Shown here in pieces: positions 1 through 5,259 of a stretch of DNA of 7,616 bases; the stretch's first letter is position 1, and every line of letters begins with the position of its first letter. Below the pieces are notes generated by a model. It made no database searches, was not told the origin of the DNA, and saw only the letters and a program-made list of their open reading frames with translations. This DNA comes from Lysobacteraceae bacterium. Its GTDB lineage: Bacteria > Pseudomonadota > Gammaproteobacteria > Xanthomonadales > Xanthomonadaceae. Position numbers and translations under genes: made by a program. The stretch spans positions 1-7,616 of the forward strand of contig JAGNNB010000139.1 of the NCBI GenBank assembly GCA_017990865.1, given 5' to 3'.

Positions 1-126
1 GACCCCGGTTTGCCGGAAGACGTTCGCACCTTGACGCTGTCGTACACCTTCTTCAAGAACGAGGTGTTGACCGCCGAATTGGCCGCGCCCAAAGTGTCGC
101 CGAAGTCGCCCCAATCCGCTCCATAA
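1..126 (+). CDS. ctaG: Cytochrome c oxidase assembly protein CtaG/Cox11, C-terminal end (5' part outside window)
   Basis: Frame 1 is open from the first base to a TAA at 124-126 and gives the last 41 residues of a protein. The stretch LPEDVRTLTLSYTFFK is characteristic of the C-terminal beta-strand of Cox11/CtaG, where family members end in a similar ITLSYTFF pattern before a short variable tail. Cox11 is a membrane-anchored periplasmic copper chaperone that supplies copper to the CuB site of oxidase subunit I. Its metal-binding cysteines lie upstream of the window and cannot be checked. Position directly before the subunit III gene is the usual place for ctaG in proteobacterial cox operons and supports the call. 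The tail after TFFK is proline, serine and lysine rich and probably disordered. Confidence 0.88.
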   Translation, partial: DPGLPEDVRTLTLSYTFFKNEVLTAELAAPKVSPKSPQSAP

Positions 127-255
127 CGCTCGCCCGCAACACCCGCCGACACCCGCTTCATCAATAGACGTTAGCCCCATCGAGCCAGTCTCGTTCGGGC
201 TCGCTCCGACAGCTTTCCCGCCCACGCCTCCACTGCCTTACGCGAGACCACCGAC
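127..255. other. Spacer between ctaG and ctaE
   Basis: These 129 bases hold no convincing gene. A 6-bp inverted repeat (cgagcc at 181-186, ggctcg at 198-203, 11-base loop) is present but has no T-run, so it is not a persuasive terminator. I see no clear sigma-70 promoter. The bases just before the ctaE start are pyrimidine rich with only a weak purine patch (gcgaga, about 242-247). Read-through from ctaG is the simplest view. Confidence 0.5.
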
Positions 256-1140
256 ATGGCACAAGCGCACGCCGATCATCACGACGCCAACGTCTACTTC
301 GTGCCCCACGGCAGCAAGTGGCCGGTCTTCGCGTCGGTGTTCCTGTTCACCACGATGGCGGGCGTCGCGTTCTGGTTGAACGGGGTTCACGCGGGCAAGA
401 TCGCATTCTTCATCGGTCTGGCCGGTTTGCTCGGCATCCTGTTCAAATGGTTCGCCGATGTGATCCTCGAATCGCTGGCCGGCCACTACAACAGCCAAGT
501 GGATACTTCGTTCCGGATGGGGATGGTGTGGTTCATCTTCTCCGAAGTGATGTTCTTCGCCGCGTTCTTCGGCGCGTTGTTCTACACCCGGCAATTCGCC
601 TTGCCCTGGTTGGGCGGCGAGGGCGACGGCGCGATGACCAACGCCATGCTGTGGCCGGAATTCAGCTCGGCGTGGCCGAGCAGCGGCCCGGGCCAAGTGG
701 GCGGTCATTTCCAGACCATTCCGGCCTGGGGCCTGCCGCTGGCGAATACGCTGATCCTGCTCACTTCGGGGGCCACCATCACCGTCGCGCATCATGCGCT
801 GAAGGCCGGTCACCGCAAGGCGCTGCTGTTCTGGTTGGGCGCGACCGTTGCGTTGGGTTGTCTCTTCCTTTACTACCAGGCCGAGGAGTACATCCACGCC
901 TACAAAGAATTGAACCTGACGCTGGGTTCGGGCATCTACGGTTCGACGTTCTTCATGCTGACCGGCTTCCACGGTGCGCACGTGACCCTGGGCACGCTGA
1001 TGTTGGCCATCATGTGGCTGCGCTGCGCGAAAGGGCACTTCAGCAAAGACAACCACTTCGCGTTCGAAGCCGTGGCTTGGTACTGGCACTTCGTCGACGT
1101 GGTCTGGCTCGGCCTGTTCCTGTTCGTCTACGTGCTGTAA
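256..1140 (+). CDS. ctaE: Cytochrome c oxidase subunit III (aa3-type)
   Basis: This 294-residue integral membrane protein is subunit III of the terminal oxidase, which stabilises the catalytic core and may help proton uptake and oxygen access. About seven hydrophobic helices are visible, starting near residues 24-43, 48-66 and 90-110. Family signatures are present: FSEVMFF with the conserved acidic residue at Glu97, WGLPLANTLILLTSG, AHHAL, and the C-terminal block with His261, FAFE (Glu271) and AVAWYWHFVDVVWL. The longer loop between helices three and four (about residues 113-160, Gly/Pro/Trp rich) is common in gammaproteobacterial forms. Length is normal and the reading frame intact. The start at ATG 256 gives the expected short N-terminus ending in NVYFVPHGSKWP, although its Shine-Dalgarno sequence is weak. 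The gene lies between ctaG and the assembly genes, as in other cox clusters. Confidence 0.97.
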   Translation: MAQAHADHHDANVYFVPHGSKWPVFASVFLFTTMAGVAFWLNGVHAGKIAFFIGLAGLLGILFKWFADVILESLAGHYNSQVDTSFRMGMVWFIFSEVMFFAAFFGALFYTRQFALPWLGGEGDGAMTNAMLWPEFSSAWPSSGPGQVGGHFQTIPAWGLPLANTLILLTSGATITVAHHALKAGHRKALLFWLGATVALGCLFLYYQAEEYIHAYKELNLTLGSGIYGSTFFMLTGFHGAHVTLGTLMLAIMWLRCAKGHFSKDNHFAFEAVAWYWHFVDVVWLGLFLFVYVL

Positions 1141-1169
1141 CGCGGGCCGAACGACACACGAAACACCCA

Positions 1170-1196
1170 CGAAGGCCGGCATTGCGCCGGCCTTCG
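1170..1196. terminator. GC-rich hairpin, probable terminator between convergent genes
   Basis: An 11-bp perfect stem pairs cgaaggccggc (1170-1180) with gccggccttcg (1186-1196) around a 5-base loop. It starts 30 bases after the ctaE stop and sits between ctaE and the oppositely oriented small gene ending at 1337, so it could end transcription from both sides. No T-run follows on the plus strand. On the minus strand the following bases are moderately T-rich (gtgggtgtttcgtg). Because a U-tract is lacking, it could instead protect mRNA 3' ends. Confidence 0.6.
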
Positions 1197-1201
1197 CGTC
1201 T

Positions 1202-1317
1202 GGCCGAGCGGCTGCGCGAAATGGCTTCGCGAAGCCGCTTCGCGAAGCGGCTTTACGAGGTGGTTTTGCGAACCGGTTTTTATGGCGCGGCCTTTAAACC
1301 GCCGGGCGAAGCGGCCC
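1202..1317. repeat. Degenerate 13-bp self-complementary tandem repeat
   Basis: A 13-base unit with approximate consensus cgcgaagcggctt recurs in exact 13-base register at 1202, 1215, 1228, 1241, 1254 and 1267. Matches to the consensus are about 9, 11, 12, 13, 8 and 10 of 13. Shifted, weaker copies follow near 1281 (7/13) and 1305 (10/13). Because each unit contains cgcgaagc and adjoining units supply gcttcgcg, perfect palindromes form across unit borders: 14 bp at 1223-1236 and 18 bp at 1234-1251. A further hairpin pairs ccgggc (1302-1307) with gcccgg (1314-1319). The period is not a multiple of three and the array lies just past the stop of the minus-strand gene, so it is non-coding. Its function is unknown; REP-like mRNA protection, termination or replication slippage are possible. 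Confidence 0.75.
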
Positions 1318-1336
1318 GGTTGCCGCGCGACCGCAT

Positions 1337-1567
1337 TCAGCCGCCGGGCTTGCGACCGACGCCGTGCGGTTCGATCCAGCCCATGTAGATCGATAGAACG
1401 ATGATCAGAATCAGGGCGATCGACAGTCCGATGCGCCAGGTCAACGAATTCACGGTGCGCTTGGTCTTGCCTTTGTCGACCAGCATGTAATACAGGCCGG
1501 CGCCCAAATTCCACAAAATCACGATCAAAAATCCGATAATAAGTAGTGTTTTCAGCGAATCGCTCAT
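1337..1567 (-). CDS. Small twin-transmembrane protein, DUF2909-like
   Basis: This 76-residue minus-strand protein begins MSDSLKTLLIIGFL and has two hydrophobic helices at about residues 6-29 and 46-64. A basic loop, DKGKTKRTVNSLTWR, joins them. The tail ends GWIEPHGVGRKPGG. The loop and the second helix match the DUF2909 or 'twin transmembrane protein' family that I recall lying reversed between subunit III and SURF1 genes in gammaproteobacterial oxidase clusters. Biochemical function is not established; a role in oxidase assembly or stability is inferred only from position. I chose ATG at 1567-1565 because the frame runs on upstream to 1738 but adds only an Arg/Pro/Ser-rich non-membrane extension that would overlap SURF1. 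No clear Shine-Dalgarno sequence precedes this start. Its CAT overlaps a plus-strand ATG at 1566. Confidence 0.8.
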   Translation of the reverse strand: MSDSLKTLLIIGFLIVILWNLGAGLYYMLVDKGKTKRTVNSLTWRIGLSIALILIIVLSIYMGWIEPHGVGRKPGG

Positions 1568-1585
1568 GGCGGTGCCCGGAGTTTT

Positions 1586-1604
1586 CGGTCGTGACCGCAT
1601 TATC
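1586..1604 (-). promoter_or_regulatory. Candidate promoter and inverted repeat in the divergent region
   Basis: Read on the minus strand, 1604-1599 is GATAAT, a five-of-six match to the sigma-70 -10 hexamer, about 32 bases before the small gene's ATG. No good -35 is seen at 16-18 bases upstream. A short inverted repeat, cggtc-gt-gaccg (1586-1597), covers the expected transcription start and could be an operator. Both signals are short and could occur by chance. Confidence 0.35.
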
Positions 1605-1625
1605 GCAGCAGACGGCGGGTCGCAG

Positions 1626-2405
1626 GTGAGTCTGCGCCGCGCTCGATGGTTGCCATGGCTCGTGGCCGTCTGCGCCATGGCGCTGTTCGCGCGACTGGGC
1701 GTTTGGCAACTCGAACGCGCAGGCGAGAAGCGCGCCATGCTGGCCGATGCCGCGCGCGCGCTGGCCGATCGCAGGCCGCAGCCGCTGCAGGTGTTGAACG
1801 ATCGCGACCGAGCGGGCGCTTACGACTGGGTCGTCTTGCGCGGTCGCTTCGCGGAGGCGCCTGCGGTGCTGTTGGACAATCAGCAGCGCGGCGGGAAGGT
1901 CGGCGTGCGGGCGTATCGCGTGTTCTTGCCGAAGGATGGTTTGCTGAACGAAAGTCCGGCGGTGCTGGTGGATTTGGGCTGGTCGCCGCTGCCGTCAGAT
2001 CGCACCTTGCCCGCGGTACCGCGCGACGATACCCGAACGACGTTGACCGGCCTGCTGATGCCGCCGCCGGGGCGCGGTTTGGATCTCGGGCCGCCGGCCG
2101 AGCAACCGGGCGGGCAGTGGTTGACGACCGCCATCGACACGTCCGTCTTGCGCGATACTCTGAGATTGCGCGATCTTGCGCCGCGAGTGCTGCGGCCGTC
2201 GCCGGAACCGGGGTTCGGTTTCGAGCGCGATTTCGACATCCTGCCGAACACGCTGCCACCCGAACGCCATGTCGGTTATGCCGTGCAATGGTTCGGCCTG
2301 AGCGCGACCGTGCTGATCGTGGCGCTGTTGCTGGAACGCCGCCGTCGCGCCGGGCTTCGCGCGTCGACACTCGCCGATGCCAACACCGATACGATAGACG
2401 CATGA
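1626..2405 (+). CDS. SURF1-family cytochrome oxidase assembly protein
   Basis: SURF1 (Shy1) proteins assist insertion of heme A into oxidase subunit I. From GTG 1626 the product has 259 residues, a usual bacterial length. It has two terminal membrane helices (about 9-24 and 222-237) flanking a large periplasmic domain. Signatures in order are RLGVWQLERAGEKR after helix one, GRF with the following VLLDNQ, AVLVDLGWSPLP, TLTGLL, and the C-terminal NTLPPERHVGYAVQWFGLS with His215. The frame is open back to an ATG at 1566, which would add 20 non-hydrophobic residues and overlap the start codon of the reverse gene. GTG 1626 gives the family-typical N-terminus, with MSLRRARW leading straight into the helix, but its Shine-Dalgarno sequence is weak, so the start is not certain. 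The stop overlaps the next gene's start by ATGA. Confidence 0.92.
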   Translation: MSLRRARWLPWLVAVCAMALFARLGVWQLERAGEKRAMLADAARALADRRPQPLQVLNDRDRAGAYDWVVLRGRFAEAPAVLLDNQQRGGKVGVRAYRVFLPKDGLLNESPAVLVDLGWSPLPSDRTLPAVPRDDTRTTLTGLLMPPPGRGLDLGPPAEQPGGQWLTTAIDTSVLRDTLRLRDLAPRVLRPSPEPGFGFERDFDILPNTLPPERHVGYAVQWFGLSATVLIVALLLERRRRAGLRASTLADANTDTIDA

Positions 2406-2989
2406 ACGCAAACGCTTCCGCCGCTCCGCAACGCACCCGCAATCGCGCCATGTTGCTCGCGATTTTCGCGCTGTTCTTCGGCGGCTTCGTGCTCGCCGGC
2501 ATTCTGCGCTTTTCGGGTTGGCGGCCCGAGGGCATGAAGAATCGCGGCGAACTGCTCGACCCGCCGGGCGATCTTCGTGGCGTCGCGGCGCAGACGCTCG
2601 ACGGCGCCGACTATCGCTGGAACCCGGGCGAGCGGATCTGGCGCATCGTGGTCGCCGCGCCGAAGGTCTGCGATGCGCCCTGCGCGAAGCTGGCGACGGA
2701 CATCGAACTGGTGCGCGAGCTGCAGGCCCAGAACGCCGATCGCGTGCATCTGCTGTGGATCGGCCCGTTTCCGGAGGGTACGCCCCCCGAGGGTGCTCGT
2801 CGCAGCCCCGCCTTGCGCATGCTGCAGGACGCTCCCGCGCTGCGCGCCAGCCTGCCGCGACTGGACGACCCCAAAGGCACGCCCGTCTACGTCGTCGACC
2901 CCAACGGCTTCGTCATTCTGCGCTACGCTCCGGGCTCCGATCCGGGCGATTTGCGGGCCGATTTGGCCAAGCTGCTGAAACTCAAATGA
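2402..2989 (+). CDS. Membrane-anchored SCO/thioredoxin-fold-like protein with CxxxC, probable oxidase assembly factor
   Basis: This 195-residue protein has a basic N-terminus and one membrane anchor at about residues 17-35, followed by a soluble, presumably periplasmic, domain. The domain opens with GMKNRGELLDPP. A beta-strand (WRIVVAAP) then leads into KVCDAPCAKL, a CxxxC motif at Cys90 and Cys94. Near the end, GTPVYVVDPNGFVILRY resembles the strand-turn of SCO and thioredoxin folds (Asp166-Pro-Asn-Gly). CxxxC is the spacing of the copper-binding cysteines in SCO1/SenC. SCO proteins also need a histidine shortly before the DPxG strand, and none is visible here (DDPKGTP instead; the only His is His116). 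It lies between SURF1 and ctaA with ATGA overlaps at both ends, so it is translated with them. Such proteins are usually annotated hypothetical. A copper, thiol-reducing or structural assembly role is inference. Confidence 0.85.
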   Translation: MNANASAAPQRTRNRAMLLAIFALFFGGFVLAGILRFSGWRPEGMKNRGELLDPPGDLRGVAAQTLDGADYRWNPGERIWRIVVAAPKVCDAPCAKLATDIELVRELQAQNADRVHLLWIGPFPEGTPPEGARRSPALRMLQDAPALRASLPRLDDPKGTPVYVVDPNGFVILRYAPGSDPGDLRADLAKLLKLK

Positions 2990-4173
2990 GCGATCCCTCC
3001 ATCGATTCCAGCGCCGCGGTCGCGGCGGCGCACGGGCGTCGTCCCACGCCGCTGTACAAGCATTTCCATCGCATCGCGTGGCTGGCGGTGGCGTTGACGT
3101 TCTGCGTGATCGTGTTCGGCGGTTTCGTGCGCTTGTCGAACGCCGGGCTGAGCTGTCCCGATTGGCCGACCTGCTACGGCCGCGCGACCTGGCCGACGAC
3201 GAATGCGGAAGTGAATCACCCCACCGCGCTCGACGTGCGGCCGCTGGAAGTGCATAAAGCGTGGCGCGAGCAAGTGCATCGTCATGCCGCGGCGATCTTG
3301 GGGCTGCTGGTGCTCACGCTGGCGCTGCTCGCCGCGCGCCGTCGTCGCGCCGGGCTCGCGCAGATTCTCGTCGCCGCGGCGTTGGTGGGCGGCAGCATTC
3401 CCGCGTACATGCGCGGCGAGTACGAACTCGCCGCCGGGCTGGCGTTGGCCGGCGAAGTCTTGCTGCTGATCGCAGCGTTGCGCTGGGATAATTCCGATCT
3501 CGCCCGCGTATCCGCGTTCGCGCTGATGGTGATCGTGTTCCAGGCCTTGCTCGGGCAGTGGACGGTGACGTGGCTGCTCAAACCGATCGTGGTGATGGGA
3601 CATTTGCTCGGCGGCTTGACCACGTTCGGTTTGCTGACCTGGATGGCGTGGCGCTCGACCAATAGCCCGGTGCGCATCGCAGGCGCCACGGCGATGCGCG
3701 CCTTCCTGATCGCCGCCGTCTGTCTGTTGGGCATCCAGATCGCGCTCGGCGGCTGGGTCAGCGCCAATTACGCGGCGCTGGCCTGCGGCAACGAGTTTCC
3801 CAAATGCGTCGGGCAATGGTGGCCGCCGCACGATTTCCGCGAAGGTTTCGTGCTGTGGCGCGGCATCGGCGTGGATTACGAAGGCGGCGTGCTCGACGGC
3901 GCCTCGCGTATCGCGATCCAACTCGCGCATCGCGGCATGGCGCTGGTCGTGTTCGCCTATTTGATGTGGCTCGCCGCGAAATTGATCCGCACGCCGGGCT
4001 TGGCGCTGACCGGCAGCGTGCTGGCGGCGTTGACGCTGGCGCAGGTCGCGCTCGGCATCGGCAACGTCATGTTCGGGCTGCCGCTGTGGGTCGCGGTGCT
4101 GCACAACGCCGGCGCTGCGCTGCTGCTGTTCACGCTGGTCGGTCTATTGGCGCGTTTGCGCCCGCCGCTGTGA
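2986..4173 (+). CDS. ctaA: Heme A synthase (COX15/CtaA)
   Basis: CtaA oxidises the C8 methyl group of heme O to a formyl group, giving heme A for aa3-type oxidase. The 395-residue polytopic protein keeps the heme ligands of the family: His98 within REQVHR (with Glu95), His206 in VMGHLLGG, His315 in AHRGMA and His373 in VLHNAGA. It also has both periplasmic cysteine pairs, Cys57/Cys63 (SCPDWPTC) and Cys267/Cys274 (ACGNEFPKC). LLGQWTVTWLLKP before His206 is typical. Between the second helix and that block there is an unusual stretch, about residues 122-172, with two added hydrophobic segments (124-142 and 147-165). The family normally has eight helices; this protein appears to have ten. ATG 2986 overlaps the upstream stop as ATGA. 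The frame is open further upstream, but the extension is shadow sequence of the preceding gene. Confidence 0.95.
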   Translation: MSDPSIDSSAAVAAAHGRRPTPLYKHFHRIAWLAVALTFCVIVFGGFVRLSNAGLSCPDWPTCYGRATWPTTNAEVNHPTALDVRPLEVHKAWREQVHRHAAAILGLLVLTLALLAARRRRAGLAQILVAAALVGGSIPAYMRGEYELAAGLALAGEVLLLIAALRWDNSDLARVSAFALMVIVFQALLGQWTVTWLLKPIVVMGHLLGGLTTFGLLTWMAWRSTNSPVRIAGATAMRAFLIAAVCLLGIQIALGGWVSANYAALACGNEFPKCVGQWWPPHDFREGFVLWRGIGVDYEGGVLDGASRIAIQLAHRGMALVVFAYLMWLAAKLIRTPGLALTGSVLAALTLAQVALGIGNVMFGLPLWVAVLHNAGAALLLFTLVGLLARLRPPL

Positions 4174-4176
4174 TGC

Positions 4177-4184
4177 GAAGGTGA
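4177..4184 (+). promoter_or_regulatory. Ribosome binding site fixing the GTG start of ctaB
   Basis: The sequence gaaggtga lies four bases before GTG 4189 and closely resembles the 3' part of the anti-Shine-Dalgarno complement (AGGTGAT). It begins four bases after the ctaA stop, so ribosomes finishing ctaA can restart here. It supports GTG as the true start of the next gene. Confidence 0.6.
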
Positions 4185-4188
4185 TCCC

Positions 4189-5139
4189 GTGAACGGCGCC
4201 GTCGTCCCGCGTACCGGTTTCTTCGCGCTTTGGCGCGAGTATTGGGCGTTGACCAAACCGCGCGTGGTCGCGTTGATCGTGTTCACGGCGTTCGTCGGCA
4301 TGTTTTTGGCGGTGCCGGGTTTGCCGCCGCTGCGGCAGAGCGTGTTCGGTTTTCTCGGCATCTGGTTGGCGGCGTCCAGCGCCGCGGCGATCAACCATCT
4401 GATCGATCAGCGCATCGATCGGGTGATGGCGCGCACCGCGCATCGGCCGCTCGCCACCGGGACGCTCAAGCCCGCGCAAGTGCTGGCGTTCGCGGTGTTT
4501 CTCGGCACCCTGTCGATGGCGATGCTGATCTCGATGGTCAATCGCATCACCGCATTGCTGACCTTCGCGTCGTTGATCGGCTACGCTATCGTCTACACCG
4601 CTTGGCTCAAACGCGCAACGCCGCAGAACATCGTGATCGGCGGTATCGCCGGCGCGGCGCCGCCGTTGCTGGGATGGGCGGCCGTCACCGGGATGCAGAA
4701 CCCGTGGGATTGGGCGCATGCGTCGCTGCTGGTGCTGATCATTTTCGTGTGGACGCCGCCGCATTTCTGGGCGCTGGCGATCTTCCGCCGCGAGGATTAC
4801 GCCCGCGCACTGGTGCCGATGCTGCCGGTCACGCACGGCGTGGAATACACGCGCTGGCAGATCATGTTCTACACGGTGCTGCTGGTGATCGTCAGTCTTC
4901 TGCCGCGCTTGATCCAGATGAGCGGCAACTTCTACTTCGGCGGCGCGTTGGTGCTCGGCGCGGTGTTCCTGTGGTACGCCTGGAAGATGCTCGATCCGCC
5001 AGACGAATTTTTCGCGATGCGCATGTTCAATTACTCGATCGTGTATTTGATGGCCTTGTTCGCATTCTTGCTGGTCGATCACTGGCTGCTGCCGTGGCTT
5101 GCGCCGGCGGCGACGATCGAGTTCCGGCCCGTCGGCTGA
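4189..5139 (+). CDS. ctaB: Protoheme IX farnesyltransferase (heme O synthase)
   Basis: This UbiA-superfamily enzyme, called CtaB or CyoE, transfers a farnesyl group to the 2-vinyl of heme B to form heme O, the substrate of CtaA. The 316-residue protein has the expected length and about nine membrane helices. The N-terminal [10 protein letters not shown] is family-typical. The first aspartate-rich prenyl-diphosphate site reads [15 protein letters not shown] (Asn69, Asp73, Asp77), followed by HRPLATG. The conserved [17 protein letters not shown] (Tyr136, Lys141) and GAAPPLLGW follow. The second polar loop carries [19 protein letters not shown] (His192, Asp203) and PMLPVTHG. The start is GTG at 4189, supported by a well-placed ribosome binding site. 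It lies 15 bases after ctaA, giving the heme O and heme A enzymes a shared transcript. No residue expected of an active enzyme is missing. Confidence 0.97.
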   Translation: MNGAVVPRTGFFALWREYWALTKPRVVALIVFTAFVGMFLAVPGLPPLRQSVFGFLGIWLAASSAAAINHLIDQRIDRVMARTAHRPLATGTLKPAQVLAFAVFLGTLSMAMLISMVNRITALLTFASLIGYAIVYTAWLKRATPQNIVIGGIAGAAPPLLGWAAVTGMQNPWDWAHASLLVLIIFVWTPPHFWALAIFRREDYARALVPMLPVTHGVEYTRWQIMFYTVLLVIVSLLPRLIQMSGNFYFGGALVLGAVFLWYAWKMLDPPDEFFAMRMFNYSIVYLMALFAFLLVDHWLLPWLAPAATIEFRPVG

Positions 5140-5202
5140 CGGTCGCGCGAGGCGGCCCAAGCCTCAGCGCAGCCGCATCCCGGGCATCGACCTTCGGCCG
5201 AC

Positions 5203-5231
5203 TCGACCCGATTGCGGGCGCGGGGTACGCT
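5203..5231 (+). promoter_or_regulatory. Candidate sigma-70 promoter of the amidohydrolase gene
   Basis: TCGACC at 5203-5208 and TACGCT at 5226-5231 are separated by 17 bases. They resemble -35 and -10 elements as commonly seen in high-GC gammaproteobacteria, though each departs from consensus. Transcription would begin near 5238-5240, about 20 bases before the ATG at 5260. The 120-base gap after ctaB and the change of function agree with a separate promoter here. There is no obvious terminator hairpin after ctaB, so read-through remains possible. Confidence 0.42.
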
Positions 5232-5259
5232 TGCGATCTCCGACCCGCAGGATTCCGAC

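Noticed and set aside
181..203. Inverted repeat cgagcc/ggctcg considered as a terminator after ctaG
   Set aside because: The stem is only 6 bp with an 11-base loop and no T-run, so chance is a sufficient explanation.
238..1182. A 314-codon minus-strand open frame opposite ctaE
   Set aside because: Antisense shadow of subunit III with Gln/Arg/Glu-rich composition and no ribosome site.
1128..1709. A minus-strand open frame running through the tandem repeat and over the small gene in another frame
   Set aside because: It spans the 13-bp repeat and the hairpin, has no family features, and conflicts with the well-supported 76-residue two-helix protein.
2343..3356. The identical 14-mer cgtcgcgccgggct at 2343-2356 and 3343-3356, exactly 1000 bases apart
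   Set aside because: Both copies encode Arg-Arg-Ala-Gly-Leu after a membrane helix; shared codon bias for a basic cytoplasmic stretch explains it, and flanking bases do not match.
2923..4104. A 393-codon minus-strand open frame opposite ctaA
   Set aside because: Its composition (very rich in Gln, Arg, His, Glu) is what antisense of a hydrophobic membrane protein gene produces; ctaA itself has all family residues.
4144..5160. A 338-codon minus-strand open frame opposite ctaB
   Set aside because: Same antisense pattern, rich in Arg/Gln/His, with no domain signature; ctaB on the plus strand is certain.
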